Below are positions 45,891 through 54,592 of a stretch of DNA of 64,000 nucleotides, piece by piece. The notes below the pieces were generated by a model. It was not told where the DNA came from. It made no database searches and saw only the letters and a list, made by a program, of their open reading frames with translations. Positions within the stretch are counted from its first letter, which is position 1. Each line of letters opens with the position of its first letter. Source of the stretch: Bradyrhizobium diazoefficiens (GTDB lineage Bacteria; Pseudomonadota; Alphaproteobacteria; Rhizobiales; Xanthobacteraceae); contig NZ_JAFCKW010000007.1 in assembly GCF_018129965.1 (NCBI RefSeq), positions 186,001-250,000 of the forward strand. Direction: 5' to 3'. The position numbers and the translations under genes are program-made.

Positions 45891-45947
45891 CGTGCCCACT
45901 CCGCTGCTACGGCGCCAACCCGACGCCAACCAAACCCGGCTGGTTAA

Positions 45948-45969
45948 ATTGTTTCATGGTTCAAACAAT
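45948..45969. promoter_or_regulatory. Palindromic operator candidate in the divergent promoter
   Basis: ATTGTTT and AAACAAT are perfect inverted repeats separated by eight bases (CATGGTTC). It lies about 58 bp from the binding protein start and 90 bp from the dehydrogenase start. The pattern resembles IclR or GntR type sites and differs from the MarR sites in the other cluster. No regulator gene for it is visible nearby. Confidence 0.5.
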
Positions 45970-46058
45970 CAGGCAAGCCATGCGATCCGAGTGGTTTCGC
46001 CGTCCGATCCGCAATGTATGGTAAAGCAGCGTCGCGCAGCGACAGAAGGAGGCAACTT

Positions 46059-46967
46059 ATGGCTGGGGCGAGCGAGGAAAACCCGCAAGTCGTCGAGAGG
46101 CTCGGCTATCTTGGCCTTGGGCTGATGGGGACCCCAATGACACGGCGCCTGCTCAAGGCAGGCTATCAAGTCAGCGTCTGGAATCGCTCCGAGGGTAAGG
46201 TAGCTCCGCTCGTCGCGGAGGGCGCCAGGCCCGCAGCCACGCCGCGCGACCTTCTGGCCAACTCGGACATCGTCTTCATGTGCGTGACGGACGCGGGCGC
46301 CGTAGAGGACGTGATTTTCGGGACCGAAGGTCTTGCAGCGGCCCCTGGCGCAGGCAGGCTCGTGGTCGACTTCTCGTCGATCCATCCGGATGCCGCGCGC
46401 AATCTGGCAAAGCGGCTCAAGGCTGCGAACGACGCCGGCTGGATCGATGCACCGGTGTCCGGCGGCACCAAAGGCGCTGAAGAAGGCACGCTTGCGATCA
46501 TGGCAGGCGGAGATGCCGGCGACATCCAGAGGGTGCGGCCGTACGTCCTGGCTATGGCACGCAGATTCACCCACATGGGTCCGACGGGGGCCGGACAGAC
46601 CACAAAACTCTGCAACCAGGTGATCGTCGGATGCGCGATGGCCGTCCTGGCAGAAGCCACGCGCCTTGCAGTGAATGCGGGAATTGACGCCAGCCGATTG
46701 CCCGAAGCGCTCGCCGGCGGTTTCGCAGATTCTATTCCGCTTCAGCTGTTTGTGCCCCGCATGGCTCAAGGCATTCACTCACCCCCGCTCGGTCACATCG
46801 CCACCATGCTGAAGGACCTCGACACGGTCGCGGATGTTGCGCAGGCGACGTCGACACCCGTGCCGATGGCTTCACTGGCCGGGCAGATATTCAGGCTTGC
46901 CAAGGCCGCGCGGGGCGCGGATGCGGATGCGTTGGAGATCTACAAGCTTTCAGCAGCGGAGCGTTGA
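46059..46967 (+). CDS. NAD(P)-dependent beta-hydroxyacid dehydrogenase (GarR/HIBADH family)
   Basis: A 302-residue dehydrogenase. The N-terminal GYLGLGLMGTPMTRRLLKAG is the family's cofactor motif, APVSGGTKGAEEGTLAIM is its substrate loop, and the catalytic lysine lies in GAGQTTKLCNQ. It reduces or oxidises a tartronate-semialdehyde or 3-hydroxyisobutyrate-like acid. ATG 46059 follows AGAAGGAGG. It faces away from the transporter operon and may share its regulator. Confidence 0.9.
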   Translation: MAGASEENPQVVERLGYLGLGLMGTPMTRRLLKAGYQVSVWNRSEGKVAPLVAEGARPAATPRDLLANSDIVFMCVTDAGAVEDVIFGTEGLAAAPGAGRLVVDFSSIHPDAARNLAKRLKAANDAGWIDAPVSGGTKGAEEGTLAIMAGGDAGDIQRVRPYVLAMARRFTHMGPTGAGQTTKLCNQVIVGCAMAVLAEATRLAVNAGIDASRLPEALAGGFADSIPLQLFVPRMAQGIHSPPLGHIATMLKDLDTVADVAQATSTPVPMASLAGQIFRLAKAARGADADALEIYKLSAAER

Positions 46968-46992
46968 GCAGCCTGGCGTGGACTGCAGTGCA

Positions 46993-47556
46993 CTACGGTG
47001 AATTCTCGCGTTGGTCATCGGCGAGGAACCGCCCGTACTTTCCGCGCGCAAACAGTAGTGCCTCGCCGGAATTATAGACATAGGCTTCGACCGCCCCGAG
47101 AAAGATCACGTGATCACCGCCATAATAGCGATTGACGGACCGGCATTGAAAATTGGCGACGCTCTCGGCTAGCACCGGAGCGTTACCGAGGCCAGGTGCC
47201 CAATCGATACCTGCGAACTTGTCATCCGACGATTTGGCAAACCGGTTCGCAAGCGCCTGCTGCGAATTGGCGAGCACATGGACAGTGAAGTGGCTGGCGT
47301 TCTGAAACACAGCCAGGCTCGAGGAATAGATTCCGAGGCTCCAGAGTACCAGAGCAGGATTCAGGGAGACCGATGCAAACGAATTGCAGGTGATGCCATA
47401 GGGCTTTCCATCGGCGGCCGTGGCGGTGATGATCGTTACGCCCGTTCCGTATGTTCCAAGCGCGTTGCGAAAATCCCGGGGATCGATCGGCGCACTGTCT
47501 CTCGCGAGTTCGTTGGCAGGATCGGAAACGGCCGGCTGCTTCGGCAGATCATTCAT
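46993..47556 (-). CDS. Flavin reductase of a two-component monooxygenase
   Basis: A 187-residue FMN/FAD reductase of the HpaC/HsaB class: GTGVTIITA near residue 38, SFASVSLNPALVL, and the closing GDHVIFLGAVEAY. It supplies reduced flavin to the monooxygenase encoded 9 bp upstream on the same strand. Confidence 0.92.
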   Translation of the reverse strand: MNDLPKQPAVSDPANELARDSAPIDPRDFRNALGTYGTGVTIITATAADGKPYGITCNSFASVSLNPALVLWSLGIYSSSLAVFQNASHFTVHVLANSQQALANRFAKSSDDKFAGIDWAPGLGNAPVLAESVANFQCRSVNRYYGGDHVIFLGAVEAYVYNSGEALLFARGKYGRFLADDQRENSP

Positions 47557-47565
47557 CGGCCGACC

Positions 47566-48810
47566 TCATAACGTGAGATTCTCGGAAGGCAGCCCCAGAG
47601 CCACCCGTCCGTAATTGGTTCCGGCCGCATCGAAGTTGAACGCAAGATGCGAATTGATCGCGTGCGCGTCGCGGAACTGCCGCTGCAACACGCCTGTCGT
47701 GAACAGGCCGCGCGCCCCGCTCGCGGCAAACAGCATCGAGACCGCATCCGTGCACAGATTGACCGAGAACGCTCCATCGCGCCGATATCTTGTCTTGGTC
47801 GCCATATCCGGAATGCGACCTCGCCTGGCATCTCCCATGGCGTCGATACAAGCCGATCGCATGATCAGGCGCGCAGCGTCGATCTTGGCCGAAGCTTCGG
47901 CGATCTTGATCTGGGTGCTTTGAAAATCGCTCAGTTTGGCGCGGTTGTAGGTCGAGATGCGATGACGCGCCACCTCCGCATAATCGTCGAGGCATGCTTG
48001 CGCGTTCCCGAGTGCAACACCCGACAGGACGTAGGGAAACAGTGAAAACACCGGCAGCTTATACGATGGATTGGGATTCACCCTGCTACCGGGCGTTGGA
48101 CCGCCGGCAAGCTCAACGACGGCGACCGTCATATGGTCCGGTACAAAGGTATCCCTGACTTCGACGTCGCAGGAACCAGTGCCGCGCAGTCCCGTCACAT
48201 TCCAGGTATCGAGCACCTTGTAGTCGCTTTTCGGCAGCAGGAAGATTCGATACTCGATACCATCCGCCTCGTCGTCAGAATTGACGACACTGGCGAGCAT
48301 GTTCCATTCGCAGGACGCGACGCCGGATGAAAACGGCCAGCTGCCGTGCAACCGGTATCCGCCTTCCATTCTCGTGGCGCGTCCGGCGGGAAAAATGAAC
48401 GAGGAGGCAATCAGCGCGTCCGGATCCCTGCCCCAGACCAACTCCTGCGCTCTCTGATCGAACATGCCGAGCATCCAATGATGGCTAGCAAGGTTGGCGA
48501 GATTCCAGGCCACCGATGCATCTGCACGCGCCAGCAGCTCAGCGCAGTCGACAAGGGCGACATAATCGAGCTCGGCGCCGCCGACGCGTGCGGGTTGGAG
48601 CATACGGAACAGGCCAGCGTCGTGGAGATCCTTCTCGGTTTCGGGTGGAAGATGCCGCAGTTCCTCCGTCCGCGCCGCCCGCTCCTGCAGCCGAGGTGCG
48701 AGCGCCCCGGCCTTCGCAATCATTGCGGCATAAGCGCGTTCGCCGGCTTCCGACCCGGTGTGCTGCCCCATGCTCGGCTCTTGACCAGGCGCCATTCGTG
48801 TCCCTCGCAT
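47566..48810 (-). CDS. Flavin-dependent monooxygenase, acyl-CoA dehydrogenase fold (HsaA/HpaH-C2 type)
   Basis: A 414-residue protein with the acyl-CoA dehydrogenase fold but features of group D hydroxylases, such as GSWPFSSGVASCEWNML and a C-terminal GARGLFTTGVLQRQFRDAHA. With its reductase partner it should hydroxylate a phenolic or heteroaromatic ring. The start could be 48810, 48795 or 48771. It lies downstream of the CoA-transferase gene on the same strand. Confidence 0.88.
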   Translation of the reverse strand: MRGTRMAPGQEPSMGQHTGSEAGERAYAAMIAKAGALAPRLQERAARTEELRHLPPETEKDLHDAGLFRMLQPARVGGAELDYVALVDCAELLARADASVAWNLANLASHHWMLGMFDQRAQELVWGRDPDALIASSFIFPAGRATRMEGGYRLHGSWPFSSGVASCEWNMLASVVNSDDEADGIEYRIFLLPKSDYKVLDTWNVTGLRGTGSCDVEVRDTFVPDHMTVAVVELAGGPTPGSRVNPNPSYKLPVFSLFPYVLSGVALGNAQACLDDYAEVARHRISTYNRAKLSDFQSTQIKIAEASAKIDAARLIMRSACIDAMGDARRGRIPDMATKTRYRRDGAFSVNLCTDAVSMLFAASGARGLFTTGVLQRQFRDAHAINSHLAFNFDAAGTNYGRVALGLPSENLTL

Positions 48811-48911
48811 TCACTCATTTATGCGGCTGGACCGTCGCCAAATCAAGCTGGGCAGTGAGAGCTAGGCTGTCCCCATGCAGCCATCATCTAACTCCAGAGA
48901 GCCAACTGAAC

Positions 48912-50180
48912 TTAAGCCGGTGCCGATGGCTTGCCTGATCCAAAGACGCCTTTTTGCGCGAACTTCAAGATCTGACCCGAATCGTAGCCCAGCACGTCAC
49001 GCAAGACATCTTCGGTGTGCTCACCCAACAAGGGGGCGGCAACGGGATCGATCGCGCTAGTCAGGCTCATATTGATCGGCGGCTCGATATTGGGGACCCA
49101 CTCTGCCGTTCGATGCGGAATGCGGCTCAAGCGGTTGCGTTCCCGGGCCTCCGGCGCATTGAATCCCTCCTCAACCGTCCGGAGATAACCGACCGGAATA
49201 TTGGCCAGCTTCATCTTGGCCATCCAGTTCTCGAGGGTATCGCTCGCGAAAACCTCCGCAATGGCTGCCCGCAGGAGCTCCTTGTTCTCGGAGCGCGATT
49301 TGCGCGTGGCGAACTGCGGGTCGGTAATCAGATCGGGCCGTTTCAGCACCTCGACGACCAGCCGGCGATAGAGCCGGTCATTCGCGCAGGCCATGTAGAG
49401 CGGCCCATCCGAGGCCTCATAGACGCCGACCGTGGGAGATCCACTCGGTGAATTACCGAACCGGCCGGGGTTCTCGCCGTTGATCAGATAGGCCATCCCG
49501 TAAAAGCCAGTCATCCCCATGGCGATGTCGAACAGGGCGACCTCGACGTGCTGACCGCGGCCCAGCCGATCCCGTGCCAGCAGGGCAAGCAGGATGGCAT
49601 TGCACGCCGACATACCCGTCGCCATGTCAACGATGGGAGGGCCGGTACGAACCGCCGGCCCGTCGGCAAACCCATTGAGCGACATGAAGCCGCTCTCCGC
49701 CTGGGTGATGGGATCGAAGCCTGGCCGCGAGGCGAACGGGCCGGTGCGTCCGTAGGCCGAGATCGAGCAATAGACCAGACGCGGATTGAGTTGCGCGACA
49801 GTCTCATAGTCGAGGCCGAATTTCTTCATGACCCCGCTCGAAAAATTCTCCACGACCACGTCCGCTTTGCGGATCAGATCCAACGCGATGTCGCGGGCCT
49901 CCGGCACAGTCAGGTCGAGCGCAATGCCGCGCTTGTTGCGGTTGAGGCTCAGATAGGCCGCGCTTTCGCCGCCAATGTCGGCGTGCTCATAGGCGCGCGT
50001 GTCGTCCCCGCCGTCCGGGTTCTCGATCTTGATGACGCGCGCGCCAAAATCGGCAAGCGTCTGAGTGCAGGCCGGCCCCGCCACGACGCGTGTGAAATCG
50101 ACGACCAGCAGACTATCCAGCGCGGTCGGCGATCCCGCCGCTCGCGACGTGCGCTCCGGCAATTGAGGCTTGTTGGGCAT
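48912..50180 (-). CDS. CaiB/BaiF family CoA-transferase
   Basis: A 422-residue class III CoA-transferase. The N-terminal VVDFTRVVAGPACTQTLADFGARVIKIE is the family hallmark, with LNRNKRGIALDL and a catalytic aspartate in the middle region. It moves CoA between acids without ATP. It is the first gene of a short operon with the two-component monooxygenase, which hints that the hydroxylase substrate or product is a CoA ester. Confidence 0.92.
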   Translation of the reverse strand: MPNKPQLPERTSRAAGSPTALDSLLVVDFTRVVAGPACTQTLADFGARVIKIENPDGGDDTRAYEHADIGGESAAYLSLNRNKRGIALDLTVPEARDIALDLIRKADVVVENFSSGVMKKFGLDYETVAQLNPRLVYCSISAYGRTGPFASRPGFDPITQAESGFMSLNGFADGPAVRTGPPIVDMATGMSACNAILLALLARDRLGRGQHVEVALFDIAMGMTGFYGMAYLINGENPGRFGNSPSGSPTVGVYEASDGPLYMACANDRLYRRLVVEVLKRPDLITDPQFATRKSRSENKELLRAAIAEVFASDTLENWMAKMKLANIPVGYLRTVEEGFNAPEARERNRLSRIPHRTAEWVPNIEPPINMSLTSAIDPVAAPLLGEHTEDVLRDVLGYDSGQILKFAQKGVFGSGKPSAPA

Positions 50181-50290
50181 TGGTAGCGCTCCCTTACATC
50201 GGCTTATGGCCGCCGACTTTCTGCAGGAGCAAACTTAAAGCCCGCCGCCGCCGAGTTCGCAAGTACTTGAGCCAGATCGCTTGAATACGC

Positions 50291-50325
50291 AAAAAGGGGC
50301 CGGCAGCCGTCAGGCTGCCGGCCCC
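50291..50325 (-). terminator. Rho-independent terminator of the prophage-end operon
   Basis: A perfect 13-bp stem (GGGGCCGGCAGCC and its complement, 50296-50325) with a 4-base loop. On the minus strand it is followed by five U from AAAAA at 50291-50295. It lies about 85 bp beyond the stop of the GNAT gene. Confidence 0.85.
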
Positions 50326-50409
50326 GGCTATTGTGCTTGCGCCTCGGCTGGCACGCGGTATTCTACCTTGCGGCAATCGCGCCCGGCACACGGACGCCCC
50401 TATGCTCTG

Positions 50410-50838
50410 TCAGCGAAGCCACTTTCGCCAATAAAGCGTATGCGACCAGGCCCATGGAGCCTGGGGTTCAAAGAGCCGATAGCCCGCCCGGACGAAATTA
50501 TTGGCAGACACCGGGTTGGATGTCGTATCCGATACGATGCTGTCCCACCCAACACGCCGTCCCCTCGCCTCGATGACTCGCATCAGCCTGCGCTGAAGGC
50601 CACGCCCCCAATGCCGTTGCAACACTCCGACCCTGGAGAAATAGCCGCCATTGCGGATATGCGTTGAAGGTACAACACCGGCGAAAGCGATCGGCTCAGC
50701 GCCGTGATAGGCAAGCCACCAAGCCCCCAACTCGAACTGCGGCAAAGCAGCCGCATCGAAGAATGTCGATTGATGCAGATCGGCCAATGTGTCGGCGATG
50801 TCGTCATCGGATGCATCGACAAGGCGAATTCTGTACAT
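50410..50838 (-). CDS. GNAT family N-acetyltransferase
   Basis: A 142-residue acetyltransferase from ATG 50838 (MYRIRLVDASDDD). The acetyl-CoA loop is QRHWGRGLQRRL (Q-x3-G-x-G type), and the SVSANNF-like tail (NPVSANNFVRAGYRLF) is typical. It is the last gene before the terminator and could be a phage passenger or a host gene. The substrate is unknown. Confidence 0.85.
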   Translation of the reverse strand: MYRIRLVDASDDDIADTLADLHQSTFFDAAALPQFELGAWWLAYHGAEPIAFAGVVPSTHIRNGGYFSRVGVLQRHWGRGLQRRLMRVIEARGRRVGWDSIVSDTTSNPVSANNFVRAGYRLFEPQAPWAWSHTLYWRKWLR

Positions 50839-50899
50839 GAGACAGCCTGTTGAAGAAGATGATGTGAATGCAATACAGCGTTGCCGCAGCCGTGAAGGC

Positions 50900-51199
50900 T
50901 CACTTGCCCAGCACGACCTTGACGCCGAGCCAAACGGCACCCATCAGGCCGGTCGCGAGCACCGTAATCACGGCCTTGAAGGTGTAACTCTGCGCTTGCT
51001 CCACGCTCTTCCGCCACCGCCGCAGGTGCTGGAAATCCGCCCTCAGCTCCCTCCGGTCATCGTCTTCGATTCCAAAAGAAGCCAGCACCGACGCCACCGC
51101 CTTCAATACGATCGCATCGATACTCTCCTGCTGGTGCCTCTGCTGCTCAGCCAACGTCTCGGCGACAATGGCCCGGATTTCGTCGTCCTGTATCCTCAC
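50900..51199 (-). CDS. Small phage membrane protein with C-terminal anchor (DUF6127-like)
   Basis: A 99-residue protein with an acidic helical N-terminus, a DDDRRELRADFQHLRRWRKS segment and one hydrophobic helix at the end (about 75-96). Proteins with this L-R-R-W-R-x-S motif occur in lysis regions of rhizobial prophages. The GTG start overlaps the upstream TGA (GTGA). It is probably a spanin-like or holin-accessory protein. Confidence 0.65.
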   Translation of the reverse strand: MRIQDDEIRAIVAETLAEQQRHQQESIDAIVLKAVASVLASFGIEDDDRRELRADFQHLRRWRKSVEQAQSYTFKAVITVLATGLMGAVWLGVKVVLGK

Positions 51200-51579
51200 C
51201 GCTTGATGATCCTCGCAACATTCTCGAATCCGCGCTTGGCGAAGTAGAAAGAGACCACGAGATTGGCGGTGATCGCCGCGAACCCCGCCAGAGCATCTGT
51301 GGTTCCGAAGCCGAGGACTTTGTCCCACACGAGCAGCTTGGCAAAATAGATCGTGACGCAGTAGCCGATCAGTTTATCCGGTTCGTACCAGTATCCGAGC
51401 TCGGCTATTCTATATTGCATGACAGCCTTCGTTTCAGCCGTCTGCGCCGCGATCTCGCCCGCGGCGAGATCCGCCGCGATCCTCGCGTCGACATTCTCGG
51501 CCTTCAGCTTCGCGCTATAGGCATCGATCAGGGCCTTGACGACAGGGCCGCCGAGAAACGAGATGAGCGTCATCCACAT
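51196..51579 (-). CDS. Putative holin (three-helix phage membrane protein)
   Basis: A 127-residue protein with a hydrophobic N-terminal helix, a charged helical middle (AAGEIAAQTAETKAVMQYR) and two hydrophobic segments near the end. The layout resembles the three-helix holin group seen in gene transfer agents and rhizobial prophages. ATG 51579 was chosen because the upstream part of the frame overlaps the next gene. Confidence 0.6.
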   Translation of the reverse strand: MWMTLISFLGGPVVKALIDAYSAKLKAENVDARIAADLAAGEIAAQTAETKAVMQYRIAELGYWYEPDKLIGYCVTIYFAKLLVWDKVLGFGTTDALAGFAAITANLVVSFYFAKRGFENVARIIKR

Positions 51580-51821
51580 TGATCTTTTCTCCGAAGGGTT
51601 CGCAGGCGCGCGATGATCGTCACCACGGAAATCACGAGCATGATACGCCCCGTTGTCTTGACGTCGCCGATCGCGGCACTGATCTGATCCTTGACGCCGG
51701 GATCGCCCAGCGCATCGGCGAGGTCGTCGATGGTCGAAGCCAATGCGCCGGCCAACGCGATGCAATAGCTCCAGGCGATAGTGACAGAGTGCAGACAGAC
51801 GGCCTTGAGTCTTGCCAGCAT
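51570..51821 (-). CDS. Small phage membrane protein, lysis cassette
   Basis: An 83-residue protein with two hydrophobic segments (about 8-28 and 58-75) separated by an acidic stretch (STIDDLADALGDPGVKDQ). Two-helix topology and overlap with the putative holin gene suggest a holin or antiholin. Start ATG 51821 shares one base with the stop of the preceding gene (TAATG). Confidence 0.6.
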   Translation of the reverse strand: MLARLKAVCLHSVTIAWSYCIALAGALASTIDDLADALGDPGVKDQISAAIGDVKTTGRIMLVISVVTIIARLRTLRRKDQCG

Positions 51822-51976
51822 TAGAGTTTGGCCCGCAGGATGGCGAGCCTCGACTCGAGCGACTTGATCAGCGCGTCGGTGCCGGTCACGATGCGGAGGA
51901 CCGGGTCCTTGCAAAACCAACAGATGGCAAAGCCGGCGGCGAAGAGAATGATGTCAAGGATCGTCTGCATAGTCAT
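51821..51976 (-). CDS. 51-residue phage membrane peptide, lysis cassette
   Basis: A short protein with one N-terminal hydrophobic helix (ILDIILFAAGFAICWF) and an amphipathic, possibly coiled-coil tail (ALIKSLESRLAILRAKL). That looks like a small inner-membrane spanin subunit. The ATG overlaps the TGA of the endolysin gene (ATGA), so translation is coupled. Confidence 0.6.
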   Translation of the reverse strand: MTMQTILDIILFAAGFAICWFCKDPVLRIVTGTDALIKSLESRLAILRAKL

Positions 51977-52659
51977 TTCCTTCCAATAATGGCTCTGACC
52001 AAATTGACCACAAACGCGCCGATCGAGCCTTTCGACGGGTTCGTCAGGGACGGTTTCGCTGAATCGACGGCTGCCGGGCTTCTGGTGATGCTCGCTCCGG
52101 CAAAACTGATCCCGGGGTCGAGTTCCATGAGAGCGATCAAGAGCGCAGCGCATCCCAATTGCGGATCGACCTTGCCGGGATCGTAAACGCCATCCCGCAC
52201 ATACTTCCCAGCGCGGTACTGGTCGGTGCCGGCCCAAAGATACGGAGACGGGACGCCGCGCGTCGCGTAACCGATGCCGTTGTATGTCTCGAGCGCCGTC
52301 AGCGCCGCGGCTATCGACCAGTCCTTGTGACGCGCGAGGAAGGGCGGACACCTCACCAGCGCGTCGATCGCAGCCGTCTCCCATGAGGCGAACGGACCTC
52401 GTCCAGCCGGGACATGAACGGAGACGCGATCCCAGGGGTCGCCCTGGGCCAGGGACGCCCTCCAGTCCTGGGACGATTCCCGCTCGTGAATGACCGCAAT
52501 CGCCGGCCAGGGAACGCCGGTCACTCGCGTCACGGCTTGGTACCGCTGCCTGGCCTTATAAAGACGCAGAGCCACCTTGTCGGCCTCGGCTTTACGGGTC
52601 GGCTTGGCAATCGCCCAGCGCTTCGCATTCGCCCGCGTGAGGGCGTTCAGGTCTACCAT
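51973..52659 (-). CDS. Phage endolysin (lytic transglycosylase/lysozyme-like)
   Basis: A 228-residue enzyme. The AVIHERESSQDW segment (E59 or E61) supplies the catalytic glutamate of a lysozyme-like fold, and ETYNGIGYATRGVPSPYLWAG is typical of phage muramidases. A C-terminal hydrophobic stretch (about 213-226) may anchor it to the membrane. It starts the overlapping lysis cassette, 67 bp from the divergent methyltransferase gene. Confidence 0.8.
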   Translation of the reverse strand: MVDLNALTRANAKRWAIAKPTRKAEADKVALRLYKARQRYQAVTRVTGVPWPAIAVIHERESSQDWRASLAQGDPWDRVSVHVPAGRGPFASWETAAIDALVRCPPFLARHKDWSIAAALTALETYNGIGYATRGVPSPYLWAGTDQYRAGKYVRDGVYDPGKVDPQLGCAALLIALMELDPGISFAGASITRSPAAVDSAKPSLTNPSKGSIGAFVVNLVRAIIGRK

Positions 52660-52726
52660 GGGTTGACTCGGTTGGGGGGTGGAGTGGTATTCAGGCCTTA
52701 TAGAAATAGTTTGAAATAACGGGCAT

Positions 52727-53470
52727 ATGCTGGAACCATTGCTAGATCGGCTACGTCAGACGGCCTTGTTCGCGACCGCTGCGGATATCGCGCGTCAGAC
52801 AATGCCGCCTACTGTTCTCATGTGGCTTCGCACGCAAATGGTGCGCAATTTGCGAGGAACTCCCAATGAGGTGTTCAGCGAGATCTATCGGCGCAACATT
52901 TGGGGATACAAAGAAACAGCTTCGGGCGCCGGCTCGACTCTGCACAACACGCAGAGAGTGCGAGAGAGTTTGCCCGGCCTGATTCGCGACCTTAAGATCA
53001 AGACGCTGCTCGACTTGCCGTGCGGCGATTTACATTGGCTGTCGAAAATCGAACTACCAATTTCGCACTATATTGGTGGCGACATTGTCCCAGAACTGGT
53101 TAAGCGCACGGCCGAAAAGTACAGCCGCCCGGATCGCTCATTCCTCCAGATCGACCTCTGCAAAGATCCACTTCCAGAAGCGGATCTACTGCTTTGCAGG
53201 GACTGCTTTATTCATCTATCCGAAGATATGATCTTTCGAGCGATCGAAAATATCCTCCGATCGAACATCAAGTATCTCCTAACCACGACTTTCCCGGGTG
53301 GCCTAAATCGCGCGATCAGCACAGGTGACTTCTTCACCATCGACTTGTGCGCGCCGCCTTATAATTTCCCAGCGCCCATTAGGGTGCTAGAAGACTGGGT
53401 GCCACCATTTGATCGCCGCCAGCTCGCGCTATGGGAAGTCGAGAGCCTGAAAACTATCGATATCAAATAA
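52727..53470 (+). CDS. Class I SAM-dependent methyltransferase, inverted passenger gene
   Basis: A 247-residue protein. The SAM-binding motif is TLLDLPCGDLHWL (about 88-100), followed by YIGGDIVPELVKR and LLLCRDCFIHL. It is the only gene on the plus strand inside the phage block and is visibly more AT-rich than its neighbours. Those are signs of a recently acquired passenger (moron). It may modify a surface glycan or phage/host component; the target is unknown. Confidence 0.82.
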   Translation: MLEPLLDRLRQTALFATAADIARQTMPPTVLMWLRTQMVRNLRGTPNEVFSEIYRRNIWGYKETASGAGSTLHNTQRVRESLPGLIRDLKIKTLLDLPCGDLHWLSKIELPISHYIGGDIVPELVKRTAEKYSRPDRSFLQIDLCKDPLPEADLLLCRDCFIHLSEDMIFRAIENILRSNIKYLLTTTFPGGLNRAISTGDFFTIDLCAPPYNFPAPIRVLEDWVPPFDRRQLALWEVESLKTIDIK

Positions 53471-53487
53471 TCGCTTGTTTGTCGCGT

Positions 53488-54519
53488 TCAGATGATTCTT
53501 AGTAGCTTGTTGGCAATGATCGTGGGAGGAACGATTGTGTGACCATTCCCGCTAGTGTTGTTTGAGATTGTGGTGATACCGCTGGCGATGCCAGAGAGCA
53601 CCGAGATAGTTTGAACAGATTGCACACCGTTATATCCGGCGCCTTGGTCCGACGACGCGCCGGTATTGATACCTACCGAATGCCAGCCGCCAGTAATGGC
53701 TGGCAATCCAAGTCCACCGCTAGTTCCCACACTGGCGCTACCAGCGCCCGTAGCCGTGATGCCGGTCGGTAGTTCTCCAAGCGTCAGGGTGTGGCTCTGT
53801 GAACCGCCTGCAGCACCGAGCGCAGTTGCACTTGCACCAAAATATGTGTTTGTTAATCGCGATGCAGCGACCCCGCCCATGTCGTCCCTGCCGGCTGTAA
53901 CGCGCCCACGAAGATCCGGAACGTTGAAGGTAGTCGATCCGTCACCGGTCCCATATGTTGTACCAAACATAGAGAACAGCGTCGAATACGCCGTTCGCGA
54001 GACCGCCTGCCCGTAAGCGAGCACGAACGAGCTGTTCGGCGCCGTCGTTCCGAAGAAGTCGATGCACGAGCCGATTGGGACATTGTAGGGGTTGTTGAAG
54101 AAACCCGCCAAATAGAACGCGGCATCGCTGTTGTTATAGAGCGCCACATAGGGCGTTCCCTGGACAATTGTGCCCGCCGGCAGTTCGACAGAGGGCGCAG
54201 ACCGGAGCGGCTTTGCGCCGAGACCATCGACATCGATGGTGACCACCGCCCCGTTCGTCGCATGCGGCGTGAACGCGACGATCTGGCCGTTCAGCTGTGC
54301 GAGCGACTGATACACCTGATAGGTGTTGACCGCATAGGCCGTACTGGTTCCAATCGTCACGATCGCGCCGGCGACGTCGTCTCTATACTTCGCGATCGCG
54401 GCCATCATGGCTCGCGCCGAGTCATTGACGCTGGCGGGCGACTGCCCCTCCGCCCAGTTGATTGTCGAATCCGCCGTAGCGTCGGCCGAGGCCGTTTGAG
54501 ACCATTTGTACAGAGTCAT
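53488..54519 (-). CDS. Phage tail fibre protein with tail-collar domain
   Basis: A 343-residue protein from ATG 54519. The N-terminus (WSQTASADATADSTINWAEG) is typical of rhizobial phage tail fibres. A tail-collar domain lies at about 147-217 (PIGSCIDFFGTTAPNSSFVL; FNVPDLRGRVTAGRDD). The C-terminal part is Gly/Ser/Thr rich, as in receptor-binding tips. It would contact the host surface. Confidence 0.88.
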   Translation of the reverse strand: MTLYKWSQTASADATADSTINWAEGQSPASVNDSARAMMAAIAKYRDDVAGAIVTIGTSTAYAVNTYQVYQSLAQLNGQIVAFTPHATNGAVVTIDVDGLGAKPLRSAPSVELPAGTIVQGTPYVALYNNSDAAFYLAGFFNNPYNVPIGSCIDFFGTTAPNSSFVLAYGQAVSRTAYSTLFSMFGTTYGTGDGSTTFNVPDLRGRVTAGRDDMGGVAASRLTNTYFGASATALGAAGGSQSHTLTLGELPTGITATGAGSASVGTSGGLGLPAITGGWHSVGINTGASSDQGAGYNGVQSVQTISVLSGIASGITTISNNTSGNGHTIVPPTIIANKLLRII

Positions 54520-54592
54520 CCTGCATCCTTGATGTGAGCGGCCACGTCCTGGGCCGTCGCTGCGTTTTTCGAGAGAGTCACTGCGCGGCCCG

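Noticed and set aside
50291..50325. The perfect inverted repeat as an attachment site, tRNA arm or CRISPR repeat
   Set aside because: It is a single stem-loop followed by a U run on the minus strand after a minus-strand gene, which is simply a terminator. No repeat array is present.
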